Below the pieces are notes generated by a model. The model was not told the DNA's origin. It searched no databases and worked only from the letters and a program-made list of their open reading frames with translations. Positions 1 through 7,975 of a DNA stretch of 12,944 bases are shown in pieces; the stretch's first letter is position 1, and every line of letters begins with the position of its first letter. A program made the translations under genes and the position numbers. The DNA lies in assembly GCA_022729835.1 (NCBI GenBank), contig DZBC01000030.1:1-12944 (forward strand). The letters are read 5' to 3'. Source of the stretch: Sulfuricurvum sp. GTDB lineage: Bacteria > Campylobacterota > Campylobacteria > Campylobacterales > Sulfurimonadaceae.

Positions 1-3000
1 CGTTGCTGCGCATGATAAAAGGCGACCGAAGTGGTACCGATGCCATGTGTCTGAAGCAGGGCATCGCTACCGATCGAGGCGATCATAGGATCATCCACGC
101 TCCATAGTCCGTTGTAGCTCACCTCTTTTTCGCTTCCGTCGCTGAAGTGGGCATAGGCTTTATAAGCGGCACCTGCACCCAGCGGAAGGGTGAGAACGGC
201 AGGTTCGATCCGTACCTTTTGCAACTCTGCGTCGCTTACATGTACCTCAAGCGCACGCTCTACGCCCGCATACGAGAGCGTAATCGTCGCCACTCCGACT
301 CCATGAGCACTGATACGCCCCGATGCGTCCATCGTAGCGATCTGCGGATCGTTGCTGCGGCTTTGTAGCCCTTGGGTGAGCAGCATCGTTGAGTGGTCGG
401 CAAAGAGTGCTGTAACCGCAATGCTCTCACTGTGTGTTTTGGGCAACATCAAGGTGTCAGGCACCGGCAGCAGCGCCTCAAGCGCAAGCTCTTTGACGCG
501 CAGCGACGTCGTCGCCACCATAGCGCCGTAATAGACGCGTATCTGCGTCTCACCAAGCGCATAGGTCGAAAGGAGGGCGGTATCATCGAAGGCTGCCACC
601 GCAGGATCAACTGTCTCAAAAAGAGCCGATCCCGTAATATTGACAATCCGGCCATCCTCAAAGGTGGCTATGGCCGCATAGGGATAGGCCATGTGTAGCG
701 GAAGCTCAAGCGCCTGAGGCACCACATCGATGGAGCGCAGCGCCGATGCGTTTACCTCCACTTCGACCCAAGCAGTGACGCCCCCACTTTGTATCGAAAT
801 GCGGCAGCTTCCCACTTTATGTCCATAAACACGCCCCTGTCGATCAACGCTTGCCACGCTTTCATCGCTGCTTGAGTAGATCAGAGCGCCGCTTAGCGGC
901 AAAGTGCGTCCGTCGCTAAAACGTCCCGTTGTTTCAATCAGCGCGTCAAAGCCGACAGAGAGGCTAAGACGTTCGGGAGTGTTGAGCAACTGCTGCAAAG
1001 CCACATGATCGACAACCGTTTGTGTGGCGGCGCGGTGTGCATGATAGTGTAGATCGATTTGGGCTGTTCCTGCGTGAGCACTCTGTACCCACCCCTCAAG
1101 CGAAACCGATGCGACAGAGAGATCACTGCTGATATAGAGATAATCATCATTGATCGGCATCGAGCGGCCATCACTAAAATAGGCCCGTGCTCCAAGACGG
1201 TAGCGCATCGACGAAGCCAGCCGCAACCCCTCAGGATCAAGCTCTATGCGCAACAGCTCCGCATCGTTAACCTCGACGATGGATCGGGCACTTAAACCTG
1301 AAATACGCGCTTCAATCGCCGCCTTACCCAAACCGCGTCCATAAATCACACCCGTCGGCGACACATCCGCAACCGCAGAGTTGTTGCTCTCAAAGCGCAC
1401 ATCGTGTTCGAGTATCTGGGTGCTGTTGTCATCGAGTACGGCAATTACCTGCACCGTAGTTTCAAAGCCCAGCGATACCACACTGCGTACATTTTGCAGG
1501 GCCAAATGCGCTATTGTTCTTGTGCTTGCTTCAAGCGTCGCCTCATCATGCCAATGTCCATAATGCACGGCGATACGTGCGCTCTTTGTCCCATCTATTG
1601 AAAAAAGTCCGCCTGAGCGTACATCCACGCTCCCCTCTACGGCTTCCCAAAGCCCGTCGTAGGTGATCTCCTTGCTTCGTCCGTCGCTAAAATAGGCCCA
1701 AGCGCGGGCCTGATAGGTCAGGGAACCGATCAATTCATTACGCGGCAATGCGATCTCAATGCGTTCGATCACCGCCGCATCGACGCTCAGTGATAGCTGT
1801 GCGCTGTATGCTCCATAATGTACATGTAAGGTACTCTCACCCGCAGCGTATGCGTTGATCACCCCTGTTTCATCAATCGTGAGTATCTCTGGGTGGTCAC
1901 TTTCAAAACTTAGGTTGTACTCCAGCGGTGCGAAGGTTCCGTCTGCATACAGGGCGTAGACCCTCAGGGTTTCGCGTTCGCCGATAGAGAGTGTATTGCG
2001 GTCGATCTGCAAAGAGAGTGCCGTAATGTTTTGATCGCTTACATGTAGGTCTATTTCGCTTTGTTGGTTGTGATATTTGAGTTGCAGACGGCTCACGCCG
2101 GAGGCTTTGGCTTCGAGTAATCCGTCGGCAGTAAATTGGGCAACACCCGTATCGCTGCTGCTCCATGTCGCCGCATAACTGATCTCTTCGACGCGTCCGT
2201 CACTGAAGTAGGCGTGGGCCGATAATCGGTTAACGCTTCCGACCGAAACGCTCAAATCCCGTTCATCAATACGGATGCGCTCGAGCGGTGCGTTGACGAC
2301 TTTGACAGTGGAACCAGCACTCAAACCCAAAACATAGGCTTCAATCGCCACGGAGCCCGAAGCACTACCATAAATCACACCCGTCGGCGACACATCCGCA
2401 ACCGCAGAGTTGTTGCTCTCAAAGCGCACATCGTGTTCGAGTATCTGGGTGCTGTTGTCATCGAGTACGGCAATTACCTGCACCGTAGTTTCAAAGCCCA
2501 GCGATACCACACTGCGTACATTTTGCAGGGCCAAATGCGCTATTGTTCTTGTGCTTGCTTCAAGCGTCGCCTCATCATGCCAATGTCCATAATGCACGGC
2601 GATACGTGCGCTCTTTGTCCCATCTATTGAAAAAAGTCCGCCTGAGCGTACATCCACGCTCCCCTCTACGGCTTCCCAAAGCCCGTCGTAGGTGATCTCC
2701 TTGCTTCGTCCGTCGCTAAAATAGGCCCAAGCGCGGGCCTGATAGGTCAGGGAACCGATCAATTCATTACGCGGCAATGCGATCTCAATGCGTTCGATCA
2801 CCGCCGCATCGACGCTCAGTGATAGCTGTGCGCTGTATGCTCCATAATGTACATGTAAGGTACTCTCACCCGCAGCGTATGCGTTGATCACCCCTGTTTC
2901 ATCAATCGTGAGTATCTCTGGGTGGTCACTTTCAAAACTTAGGTTGTACTCCAGCGGTGCGAAGGTTCCGTCTGCATACAGGGCGTAGACCCTCAGGGTT

Positions 3001-3911
3001 TCGCGTTCGCCGATAGAGAGTGTATTGCGGTCGATCTGCAAAGAGAGTGCCGTAATGTTTTGATCGCTTACATGTAGGTCTATTTCGCTTTGTTGGTTGT
3101 GATATTTGAGTTGCAGACGGCTCACGCCGGAGGCTTTGGCTTCGAGTAATCCGTCGGCAGTAAATTGGGCAACACCCGTATCGCTGCTGCTCCATGTCGC
3201 CGCATAACTGATCTCTTCGACGCGTCCGTCACTGAAGTAGGCGTGGGCCGATAATCGGTTAACGCTTCCGACCGAAACGCTCAAATCCCGTTCATCAATA
3301 CGGATGCGCTCGAGCGGTGCGTTGACGACTTTGACATCCACGTAGCTTTGTGCGTCGCCCGTCGCAAATGTGATACGGCTCTCTCCCGCCTTCTCCCCTT
3401 GGATGTAGAAGCGCTCATCGATGGTTGCCACGGCCGCATCACTGGAGTCAAACCGGATATCTTCATCCAGATACTGTGTCGCGTTGTTTTCAAAGAGGCC
3501 CAGCAGCGAAAGCGCTTTTTCAAAACCCTGCGATACCGTCAGACGTTTTTGTGAAGGGAAAATCTGAGACAAGGCCAGCACGTCGATCTGCGCCTCCGCC
3601 TTGACGCTATCATCGAATTTTGCCCTTACCCGTGCCAGACCGCTGGCTTTGCCGCGTAGCGTTCCGGTTTCTGCGCACTGCGCCACCTCAGGCTCGAGCG
3701 AACTCCAGATCACTTTGTCGGTCAGATCTTTTTGGGTACCGTCACTGTAGTGTCCGATGGCCCGAAGCTGCATCGAAGCGTTTCGCGGTAGGATTTTTCC
3801 TTTGGGTTGGATGACGATGCGCTCAGGCGTTTTGGGCTTTTCAAATCCATCACACCCCCAGAGTGTCAGCAGAGCTGCCAGTGCTATCAGGTAAAAAGAT
3901 AAGATGCGCAT
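1..3911 (-). CDS. Giant Ig-like (BIG2-type) repeat lipoprotein at the end of the pel run (partial, C-terminus outside window)
   Basis: The frame runs from the ATG at 3911 to the left edge: 1303 residues without a stop, carrying on beyond. The N-terminus MRILSFYLIALAALLTLWGC looks like a lipoprotein signal with Cys20 as the acylated residue. Trp at -2 is unusual, and Asp follows the Cys. Then come about fifteen modules of 82-87 residues in the visible part, each with a shared pattern: a basic/aliphatic first strand (LERIRIDERDLSVSVG), AYFSDGR, W.SSD..VA, a DG..A..SG turn and a last strand ending near V.V. This matches bacterial Ig-like group 2 domains, common in intimin/invasin-type surface proteins. 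Residues 193-514 and 536-857 are identical by eye. I recognise no specific orthologue and no catalytic domain in the visible part. It starts 9 nt after pelB, so it is probably co-transcribed. A role in anchoring Pel to the envelope or in adhesion is inferred from context only. Confidence 0.85.
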   Translation of the reverse strand, partial: MRILSFYLIALAALLTLWGCDGFEKPKTPERIVIQPKGKILPRNASMQLRAIGHYSDGTQKDLTDKVIWSSLEPEVAQCAETGTLRGKASGLARVRAKFDDSVKAEAQIDVLALSQIFPSQKRLTVSQGFEKALSLLGLFENNATQYLDEDIRFDSSDAAVATIDERFYIQGEKAGESRITFATGDAQSYVDVKVVNAPLERIRIDERDLSVSVGSVNRLSAHAYFSDGRVEEISYAATWSSSDTGVAQFTADGLLEAKASGVSRLQLKYHNQQSEIDLHVSDQNITALSLQIDRNTLSIGERETLRVYALYADGTFAPLEYNLSFESDHPEILTIDETGVINAYAAGESTLHVHYGAYSAQLSLSVDAAVIERIEIALPRNELIGSLTYQARAWAYFSDGRSKEITYDGLWEAVEGSVDVRSGGLFSIDGTKSARIAVHYGHWHDEATLEASTRTIAHLALQNVRSVVSLGFETTVQVIAVLDDNSTQILEHDVRFESNNSAVADVSPTGVIYGSASGSVAIEAYVLGLSAGSTVKVVNAPLERIRIDERDLSVSVGSVNRLSAHAYFSDGRVEEISYAATWSSSDTGVAQFTADGLLEAKASGVSRLQLKYHNQQSEIDLHVSDQNITALSLQIDRNTLSIGERETLRVYALYADGTFAPLEYNLSFESDHPEILTIDETGVINAYAAGESTLHVHYGAYSAQLSLSVDAAVIERIEIALPRNELIGSLTYQARAWAYFSDGRSKEITYDGLWEAVEGSVDVRSGGLFSIDGTKSARIAVHYGHWHDEATLEASTRTIAHLALQNVRSVVSLGFETTVQVIAVLDDNSTQILEHDVRFESNNSAVADVSPTGVIYGRGLGKAAIEARISGLSARSIVEVNDAELLRIELDPEGLRLASSMRYRLGARAYFSDGRSMPINDDYLYISSDLSVASVSLEGWVQSAHAGTAQIDLHYHAHRAATQTVVDHVALQQLLNTPERLSLSVGFDALIETTGRFSDGRTLPLSGALIYSSSDESVASVDRQGRVYGHKVGSCRISIQSGGVTAWVEVEVNASALRSIDVVPQALELPLHMAYPYAAIATFEDGRIVNITGSALFETVDPAVAAFDDTALLSTYALGETQIRVYYGAMVATTSLRVKELALEALLPVPDTLMLPKTHSESIAVTALFADHSTMLLTQGLQSRSNDPQIATMDASGRISAHGVGVATITLSYAGVERALEVHVSDAELQKVRIEPAVLTLPLGAGAAYKAYAHFSDGSEKEVSYNGLWSVDDPMIASIGSDALLQTHGIGTTSVAFYHAQQ
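1339..2307 (-). repeat. 969-bp direct repeat, copy B (C-terminal copy)
   Basis: Second copy of the block, encoding residues 536-857. It is separated from copy A by 60 unrelated bases (2308-2367), which encode the end of one Ig-like module (SASGSVAIEAYVLGLSAGST). The corresponding stretch after copy B (RGLGKAAIEARISGLSARSI) is similar in protein but clearly different in DNA. Confidence 0.95.
2368..3336 (-). repeat. 969-bp direct repeat, copy A (N-terminal copy)
   Basis: First of two 969-bp blocks in the Ig-like lipoprotein gene, encoding residues 193-514 (about four modules, from APLERIRI to the TGVIYG turn). By line-by-line comparison with 1339-2307 I found no difference. The bases just outside both ends differ. 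The two copies lie in the same frame with a period of 1029 bp (343 codons). Confidence 0.95.
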
Positions 3912-3914
3912 ATG

Positions 3915-3922
3915 CCTTCCTT
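3915..3922 (-). promoter_or_regulatory. Ribosome binding site of the Ig-like lipoprotein gene
   Basis: AAGGAAGG on the minus strand, ending 3 nt before the ATG at 3911; its 5' AAGGA is at the usual 6-nt distance. It overlaps the TAA stop of pelB, so ribosomes finishing pelB are placed at this start. This supports the gene being the next member of the operon. Confidence 0.75.
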
Positions 3923-6900
3923 AGTAATAAAGTTTGTACTGCAAGTGCAGATCGAATAGACGCTCTTTTGTACCGCTTAGTGCTTCACTATACCCAACAC
4001 CAAAAAGCAGATGATCTTGATTCCACCAAGAGCCGCCGATACCCAGACCCATCGAGTAGCTAAGCTGGCGCAACGTGCTGTTGTAATAAGGGCTAAACTC
4101 AGCATAAGGTCGCCACACGCGGGTATAGGTGGTCGCATTGGAGTTACCATAGGCCAAGGCTAGGCCAAAATTGTCAAACGCATCCGGCAGGGCTTTACTG
4201 CGCAAGGGCTGAAGGATGTCAATCATACCTTTGCTGCCCGAAAACTCCCTGTAGCGACCGAAATCATAAAAAATTCCAGCCAAAAGATCGGGATAACCGC
4301 TGCGCAACACCCTTTGTATCTCCACTCTGCCAACACTGCCATAGCCCAATGCTACGTCATCTTGAGAGGAGAAGCGGGTGTGTCCAAACGACGCCGAGAA
4401 GCGCATCGAAGAGAGATGCTGATAGTCGATGCGACCAGAAACGCTCTGTTTTTTACCGCCCAAAACCAGATAGAGACTCTCATTGGCCGCCGCGCCGTCT
4501 TCGACCGACAGCTCAACGCCAAGCTGTTGCGTCAGCGCATAGGAGAGCAAAGCAGAGAGCTCATAGTAGGTCTGCATCGCACTGTGTACTCCGCCCCAAA
4601 GTGTGAAACGACCCCGTCCAAACTCGCGGCTCAAACCTATGCGCACCGTCCGGTCATAGTAGGGCAGGGTAGACAACTGCTTCTTGCGAAAATGCTCATT
4701 GCTCGCAATGGCCGCTTCTGTCTGCAATCGCCAGCCGCGACTGAGGTAGTGGCGCTGTTCAAAGCTGGCATAACGCTGCGTCATCTGACTGCGATCAATG
4801 TAGCCGCCGCGCAACATCAGCGTATCGGCACGCTCCTCTTGCAGATCACGGTATTGCTGGTAGAGCAGGGGATCGTGACTGTTGTACTCCATAGCGTCAA
4901 AGGCCATGGTCTGCGCCAGCGCGACATTAGCGGTACTGCGCGCCGCAGTCACACGATCACGAATGGGCAACACGGCACCATATTGATCAAGCAGATCAAG
5001 CATGGCCGTGCGATCATCGGCGTGCAATGCAGAGCTTAACAGCATCCACGGTTCGATGAAAACCAAGCCGCGCTGTAGCATCCGCGCTTGAGCATGTGCA
5101 TCGTTGCGCAAGGATCGAAAGATCGAGATTTCGGTAAAGGTTCGCGCCGATAGCACCGCAGGAGAAGCCTTGAGCAGCGCTTCGAACTGGTCGCTAGGCA
5201 GCACCGTCAGCGCTGTTTTGAGATAACGTTCAACAAAATCACGGTCATTCATGAGCGTAGGATCGGCAAGAACGCGTGCATGAAGTTTCTCAAACAGTGA
5301 CTGCATCACCCCGATGTACGCATCGTTCTCTTCGCGTCCTTGCATGATGTAGGCATACATCAAAGAGACATCAATCCCCTCTTCGTCATGATCAAGGAGG
5401 CCATCAATATAGATCCACGCCCGATCGGATCGTTGAAGCGAAAAGTGTCCCACCGCCAGCGGCAGATGTAAAGCAATGGGGATTTTGGAGCGCTCCTCAA
5501 TTTTTTGTATGAGTGTCTCTAATCGGTAGTGGTCTTTGACGTCAATGTAGTACCACAGAAGGCTTGAGAGCGCAGAGAGCGATCGCGGATCAAGGCGCAA
5601 AGCCTCATCTATGGCCTCGCGGGTCGCGTCATGCTCCTGGGCAGCTTGGTGCATGCCGGCTTTGATCAACCAAAAGGCAATCTCTCGCTTGAGCAGCGTG
5701 GCGTGCTCTGGGGTAAGGGTGTCAAACGCTTTTCTAAGCGACGCCTGATCATTTTCGGCGACCAAAAGATTGAGATAGGTCAGAAAAATATAACTTTTTT
5801 GATGAATTTCAAACCCTTGATACGCGGCGCGGATGGCCAAAGGTCGATCTCTTGATTCGTAATAGTACAAAATCCGTTCATAATCAACCAGCCGTGCCGA
5901 CGACGCCTCAAACAGACGGCGCGATGCTTCGGCGGCTACGCCGAAATCCTTGATGTACCATGCCAAGTCGCTGAGCTGTTCTAAGTAAGCAATCGGCGGC
6001 GTACCTTGCAGGTCAGCGTCGCGCAATACGCTGTAGCTTTGATCGATGCGTCGCGTGGCGAAGTAGAAGTAGGAGAGCAAAGAGGCAGTCTCGGTATCGA
6101 CCTTGTCGCTTTGCCGGATGCGGCTTGCTACCTGCTCCGCTTGATCGAGCATACCGATGTTGATGTAGAGACGCAATGCCTCGCGCAGCAGCCACGGTTC
6201 GTGCTTGGCTTCATACAGATCGACCAGTGTCTTTGCGGCGATTTCCGGCTTGCCGAGCGCGTCATAGAGAAAGATCATATCTTTGACGTTTTCATGTGTG
6301 GGTGCCTTGAGCGCTTTGGCTCTGGCGATGGGGGCTGCGGTGGTGTATTGATAGGCGCTAAGCGCATATTCATAGAGTTTTGCTTCGATACTTGGCGAAC
6401 GGGTCGCATGGTAGAGCTGCAGATAATGCTCCATCGCCTCCTCCCGTTTATCGAGCCACTGGGCCACTTCAGCCATTTTCTGATGCCAATACGGCGCGTC
6501 GGGGTAGCGCTTCAGCGCTTTTTTGGCCGTTTCATAAGCGTGTTCAAGATCACCAGCATAGACGAAGATCTGAAACATCAGCTCCAACTGTTCATCACCA
6601 GACACAATCAGCGCTTCAAGCACCGTATCGTCGGCTTTTGGAGGTGAGGGTTGCGGGGATGGTGAGGGTAACTCTGCAAAACGGTAGCGATAACTGCTCA
6701 CCACTCGGGCTTGAGCATAGCGTTTGGAAAATTTCCCCAAATGTCCCCAAGCCTGAGCATACGTCTCAAAACAGCCGCAGCGCACCGTACTTTGCTTGCC
6801 GATCGTCATCCATAAGCACGACTCGTCAAGTGTTAGCAGAGGCTGATCCAAACGGCTGGGTTGACTAAGCAACTGCACACTGTAGCAGCTCTCCTGCGCC

Positions 6901-6950
6901 AAAACCAAAACACAAAGAAGGCTCACACCAGCCAAAACACGCAAACTCAT
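3921..6950 (-). CDS. pelB: PelB-like outer-membrane exporter: TPR scaffold plus C-terminal beta-barrel
   Basis: Predicted Pel export channel of 1009 residues; Pseudomonas PelB is larger, about 1190. A signal peptide (MSLRVLAGVSLLCVLVLAQ) is followed by a compact cysteine-bearing segment at 22-94, whose pattern resembles a SPOR domain (YSVQLLS, then CLWMTIGK, then STVRCGCFETYAQAWGHL and QARVV). A Pro-rich linker follows (SPSPQPSPPK, about 96-105). Residues about 108-700 form a long TPR-like solenoid, for example AYETAKKALKRYPDAPYW and EAIDEALRLDPRSLSALSSL. In the known system such repeats bind and position PelA. From about 711 to the end, alternating aromatic and polar strands (FTLWGGVHSAMQTYYELS, then LYLVLGGKKQSVSGRIDY) mark a beta-barrel. 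The chain ends LHLQYKLYY, a terminal aromatic as expected for BAM-inserted proteins. The start overlaps the pelE stop by 4 nt (ATGA). Confidence 0.88.
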   Translation of the reverse strand: MSLRVLAGVSLLCVLVLAQESCYSVQLLSQPSRLDQPLLTLDESCLWMTIGKQSTVRCGCFETYAQAWGHLGKFSKRYAQARVVSSYRYRFAELPSPSPQPSPPKADDTVLEALIVSGDEQLELMFQIFVYAGDLEHAYETAKKALKRYPDAPYWHQKMAEVAQWLDKREEAMEHYLQLYHATRSPSIEAKLYEYALSAYQYTTAAPIARAKALKAPTHENVKDMIFLYDALGKPEIAAKTLVDLYEAKHEPWLLREALRLYINIGMLDQAEQVASRIRQSDKVDTETASLLSYFYFATRRIDQSYSVLRDADLQGTPPIAYLEQLSDLAWYIKDFGVAAEASRRLFEASSARLVDYERILYYYESRDRPLAIRAAYQGFEIHQKSYIFLTYLNLLVAENDQASLRKAFDTLTPEHATLLKREIAFWLIKAGMHQAAQEHDATREAIDEALRLDPRSLSALSSLLWYYIDVKDHYRLETLIQKIEERSKIPIALHLPLAVGHFSLQRSDRAWIYIDGLLDHDEEGIDVSLMYAYIMQGREENDAYIGVMQSLFEKLHARVLADPTLMNDRDFVERYLKTALTVLPSDQFEALLKASPAVLSARTFTEISIFRSLRNDAHAQARMLQRGLVFIEPWMLLSSALHADDRTAMLDLLDQYGAVLPIRDRVTAARSTANVALAQTMAFDAMEYNSHDPLLYQQYRDLQEERADTLMLRGGYIDRSQMTQRYASFEQRHYLSRGWRLQTEAAIASNEHFRKKQLSTLPYYDRTVRIGLSREFGRGRFTLWGGVHSAMQTYYELSALLSYALTQQLGVELSVEDGAAANESLYLVLGGKKQSVSGRIDYQHLSSMRFSASFGHTRFSSQDDVALGYGSVGRVEIQRVLRSGYPDLLAGIFYDFGRYREFSGSKGMIDILQPLRSKALPDAFDNFGLALAYGNSNATTYTRVWRPYAEFSPYYNSTLRQLSYSMGLGIGGSWWNQDHLLFGVGYSEALSGTKERLFDLHLQYKLYY

Positions 6951-7975
6951 GGCTGCCGCCTAAGAACTTTAGATGCCAATCGTCGGGCCTCTTCGAGCTG
7001 CTCCGAAGCCAGATAGATCCGCATAAATGCGTTGCTGACTTTTGGATCATCCAAGTAGCGCTCTTCATAAGCGTGCATCACCTCAACAAGCCGACGCTTC
7101 AAGCCTCCACTGCGCAACCAATCAAGCGCGCGCAACAAAATCCGCACATCTCCGCTTTCACGGTAGCGCGCAAGCATCAGATCGGCCGCCGCCTCATAAT
7201 CACCCAAAGCGGCATAAAGCATCGCAGCTTCATTGTAGTAGCGCGGCTCATCTAATGCAAGCTCCAAAGCGCTCTCAATCGCCCGATCTTTTCGCTCAGA
7301 TGCTAAGGCCACGTGATAACGCGCAAGCAACCACTGCCGATGGTGCGCACCGTCATGACGCAAGAGCGCCTCTACGCACTCAAATTGCTGATCATACGCC
7401 CCGAGCGAACCCGCTAGATAGAGGCACTGCTCCAGCCAGTAGGGTTCGTTAGAGCGTGTAAGTACGCTCAAAAAGGCGAGTGCATGGTGTGGCTCTTCAA
7501 GCTTCATCGCCTCTTCAAACCACACTTTGGCCAGATCAATATCCTTAACCCCCTCCGCTGCAGCCTGCGCCATCAGTGCCCTCAATGTGTCGTCGATTTT
7601 ATTTTGCTCTTCAATCGCTACATGTAAGGCCCGTTCGGCTTTGAGCAGACGATATTCCAGCAGGCGCCGCTGCTCAATCAGCGCAGGTACATTACTCTGA
7701 CGCAGCACTGAGAGGAGTTCACCCCCCAAATCGAGCTTGCCGCGCTCGATCGATAGCTTCGTCAAACGCACCAGCAGTTCATCATTCTGGGGTTCAAGTT
7801 TGATCATGTTACGCAGATACGCCGTCGTGAGATCGTAGTTTTTGCTCTCGGCTAGAATCTGCTCTTGTAGCATCGCTTTGGGATAGAGCACAATCAAAAC
7901 AAAAATAAAAATTGCGGCAATGAAGAGCGTTTCACCATACGTTGCAACTTCGAACTGCTTATCGGCATGCGACAT
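6947..7975 (-). CDS. pelE: PelE-like membrane-anchored TPR protein
   Basis: Protein of 342 residues, close to Pseudomonas PelE (about 330). A single strongly hydrophobic segment at about residues 14-31 (core FIAAIFIFVLIVLY) anchors it in the inner membrane. The rest is alpha-helical and solenoid-like, with TPR-type helix pairs: a LLVRLTKLSIERGKLDLGGE stretch, a YYNEAAMLYAALGDYEAAAD stretch and a final VSNAFMRIYLASEQLEEARR pair. In the known pathway PelE joins PelD, PelF and PelG in the inner-membrane synthase complex. The assignment rests on size, topology and position among pelF, pelG, pelA and pelB rather than on a unique motif. Family PelE is usually described with two N-terminal membrane helices, and I see one. 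A strong AAGGAGG lies 9 nt before the ATG. The gene overlaps the pelA stop by 17 nt, and its own TGA overlaps the pelB start (ATGA), so translation is probably coupled. Confidence 0.75.
   Translation of the reverse strand: MSHADKQFEVATYGETLFIAAIFIFVLIVLYPKAMLQEQILAESKNYDLTTAYLRNMIKLEPQNDELLVRLTKLSIERGKLDLGGELLSVLRQSNVPALIEQRRLLEYRLLKAERALHVAIEEQNKIDDTLRALMAQAAAEGVKDIDLAKVWFEEAMKLEEPHHALAFLSVLTRSNEPYWLEQCLYLAGSLGAYDQQFECVEALLRHDGAHHRQWLLARYHVALASERKDRAIESALELALDEPRYYNEAAMLYAALGDYEAAADLMLARYRESGDVRILLRALDWLRSGGLKRRLVEVMHAYEERYLDDPKVSNAFMRIYLASEQLEEARRLASKVLRRQP

Noticed and set aside
1381..2630. Identical pairs of small plus-strand ORFs (60 and 65 residues) at 1029-bp spacing
   Set aside because: They are duplicated only because the lipoprotein coding block beneath them is duplicated, so they are antisense shadows and not a repeated small-gene family.
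1903..3195. Identical 87-residue minus-strand ORFs at 1903-2166 and 2932-3195
   Set aside because: They are out of frame with the Ig-like protein and Arg/Cys-rich, and again appear twice only through the block duplication.
1339..3336. Mobile element as the cause of the duplication
   Set aside because: There is no transposase, no inverted ends and no target-site duplication, and the block is wholly in-frame Ig-like coding sequence.
4314..5039. 241-residue plus-strand ORF opposite pelB
   Set aside because: It is entirely antisense to the TPR and barrel region of pelB, shows no recognisable domain or ribosome binding site, and has the Arg/His/Gln-rich makeup of a shadow frame.
6006..6647. 213-residue plus-strand ORF opposite the pelB N-terminal TPR region
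   Set aside because: It lies antisense to a well-supported coding frame, with no family likeness. Its length follows from the codon bias of the opposite strand.
6380..6868. 162-residue plus-strand ORF near the pelB start
   Set aside because: It is antisense to pelB, low in complexity (Ser/Arg/Pro-rich) and has no supporting signal.
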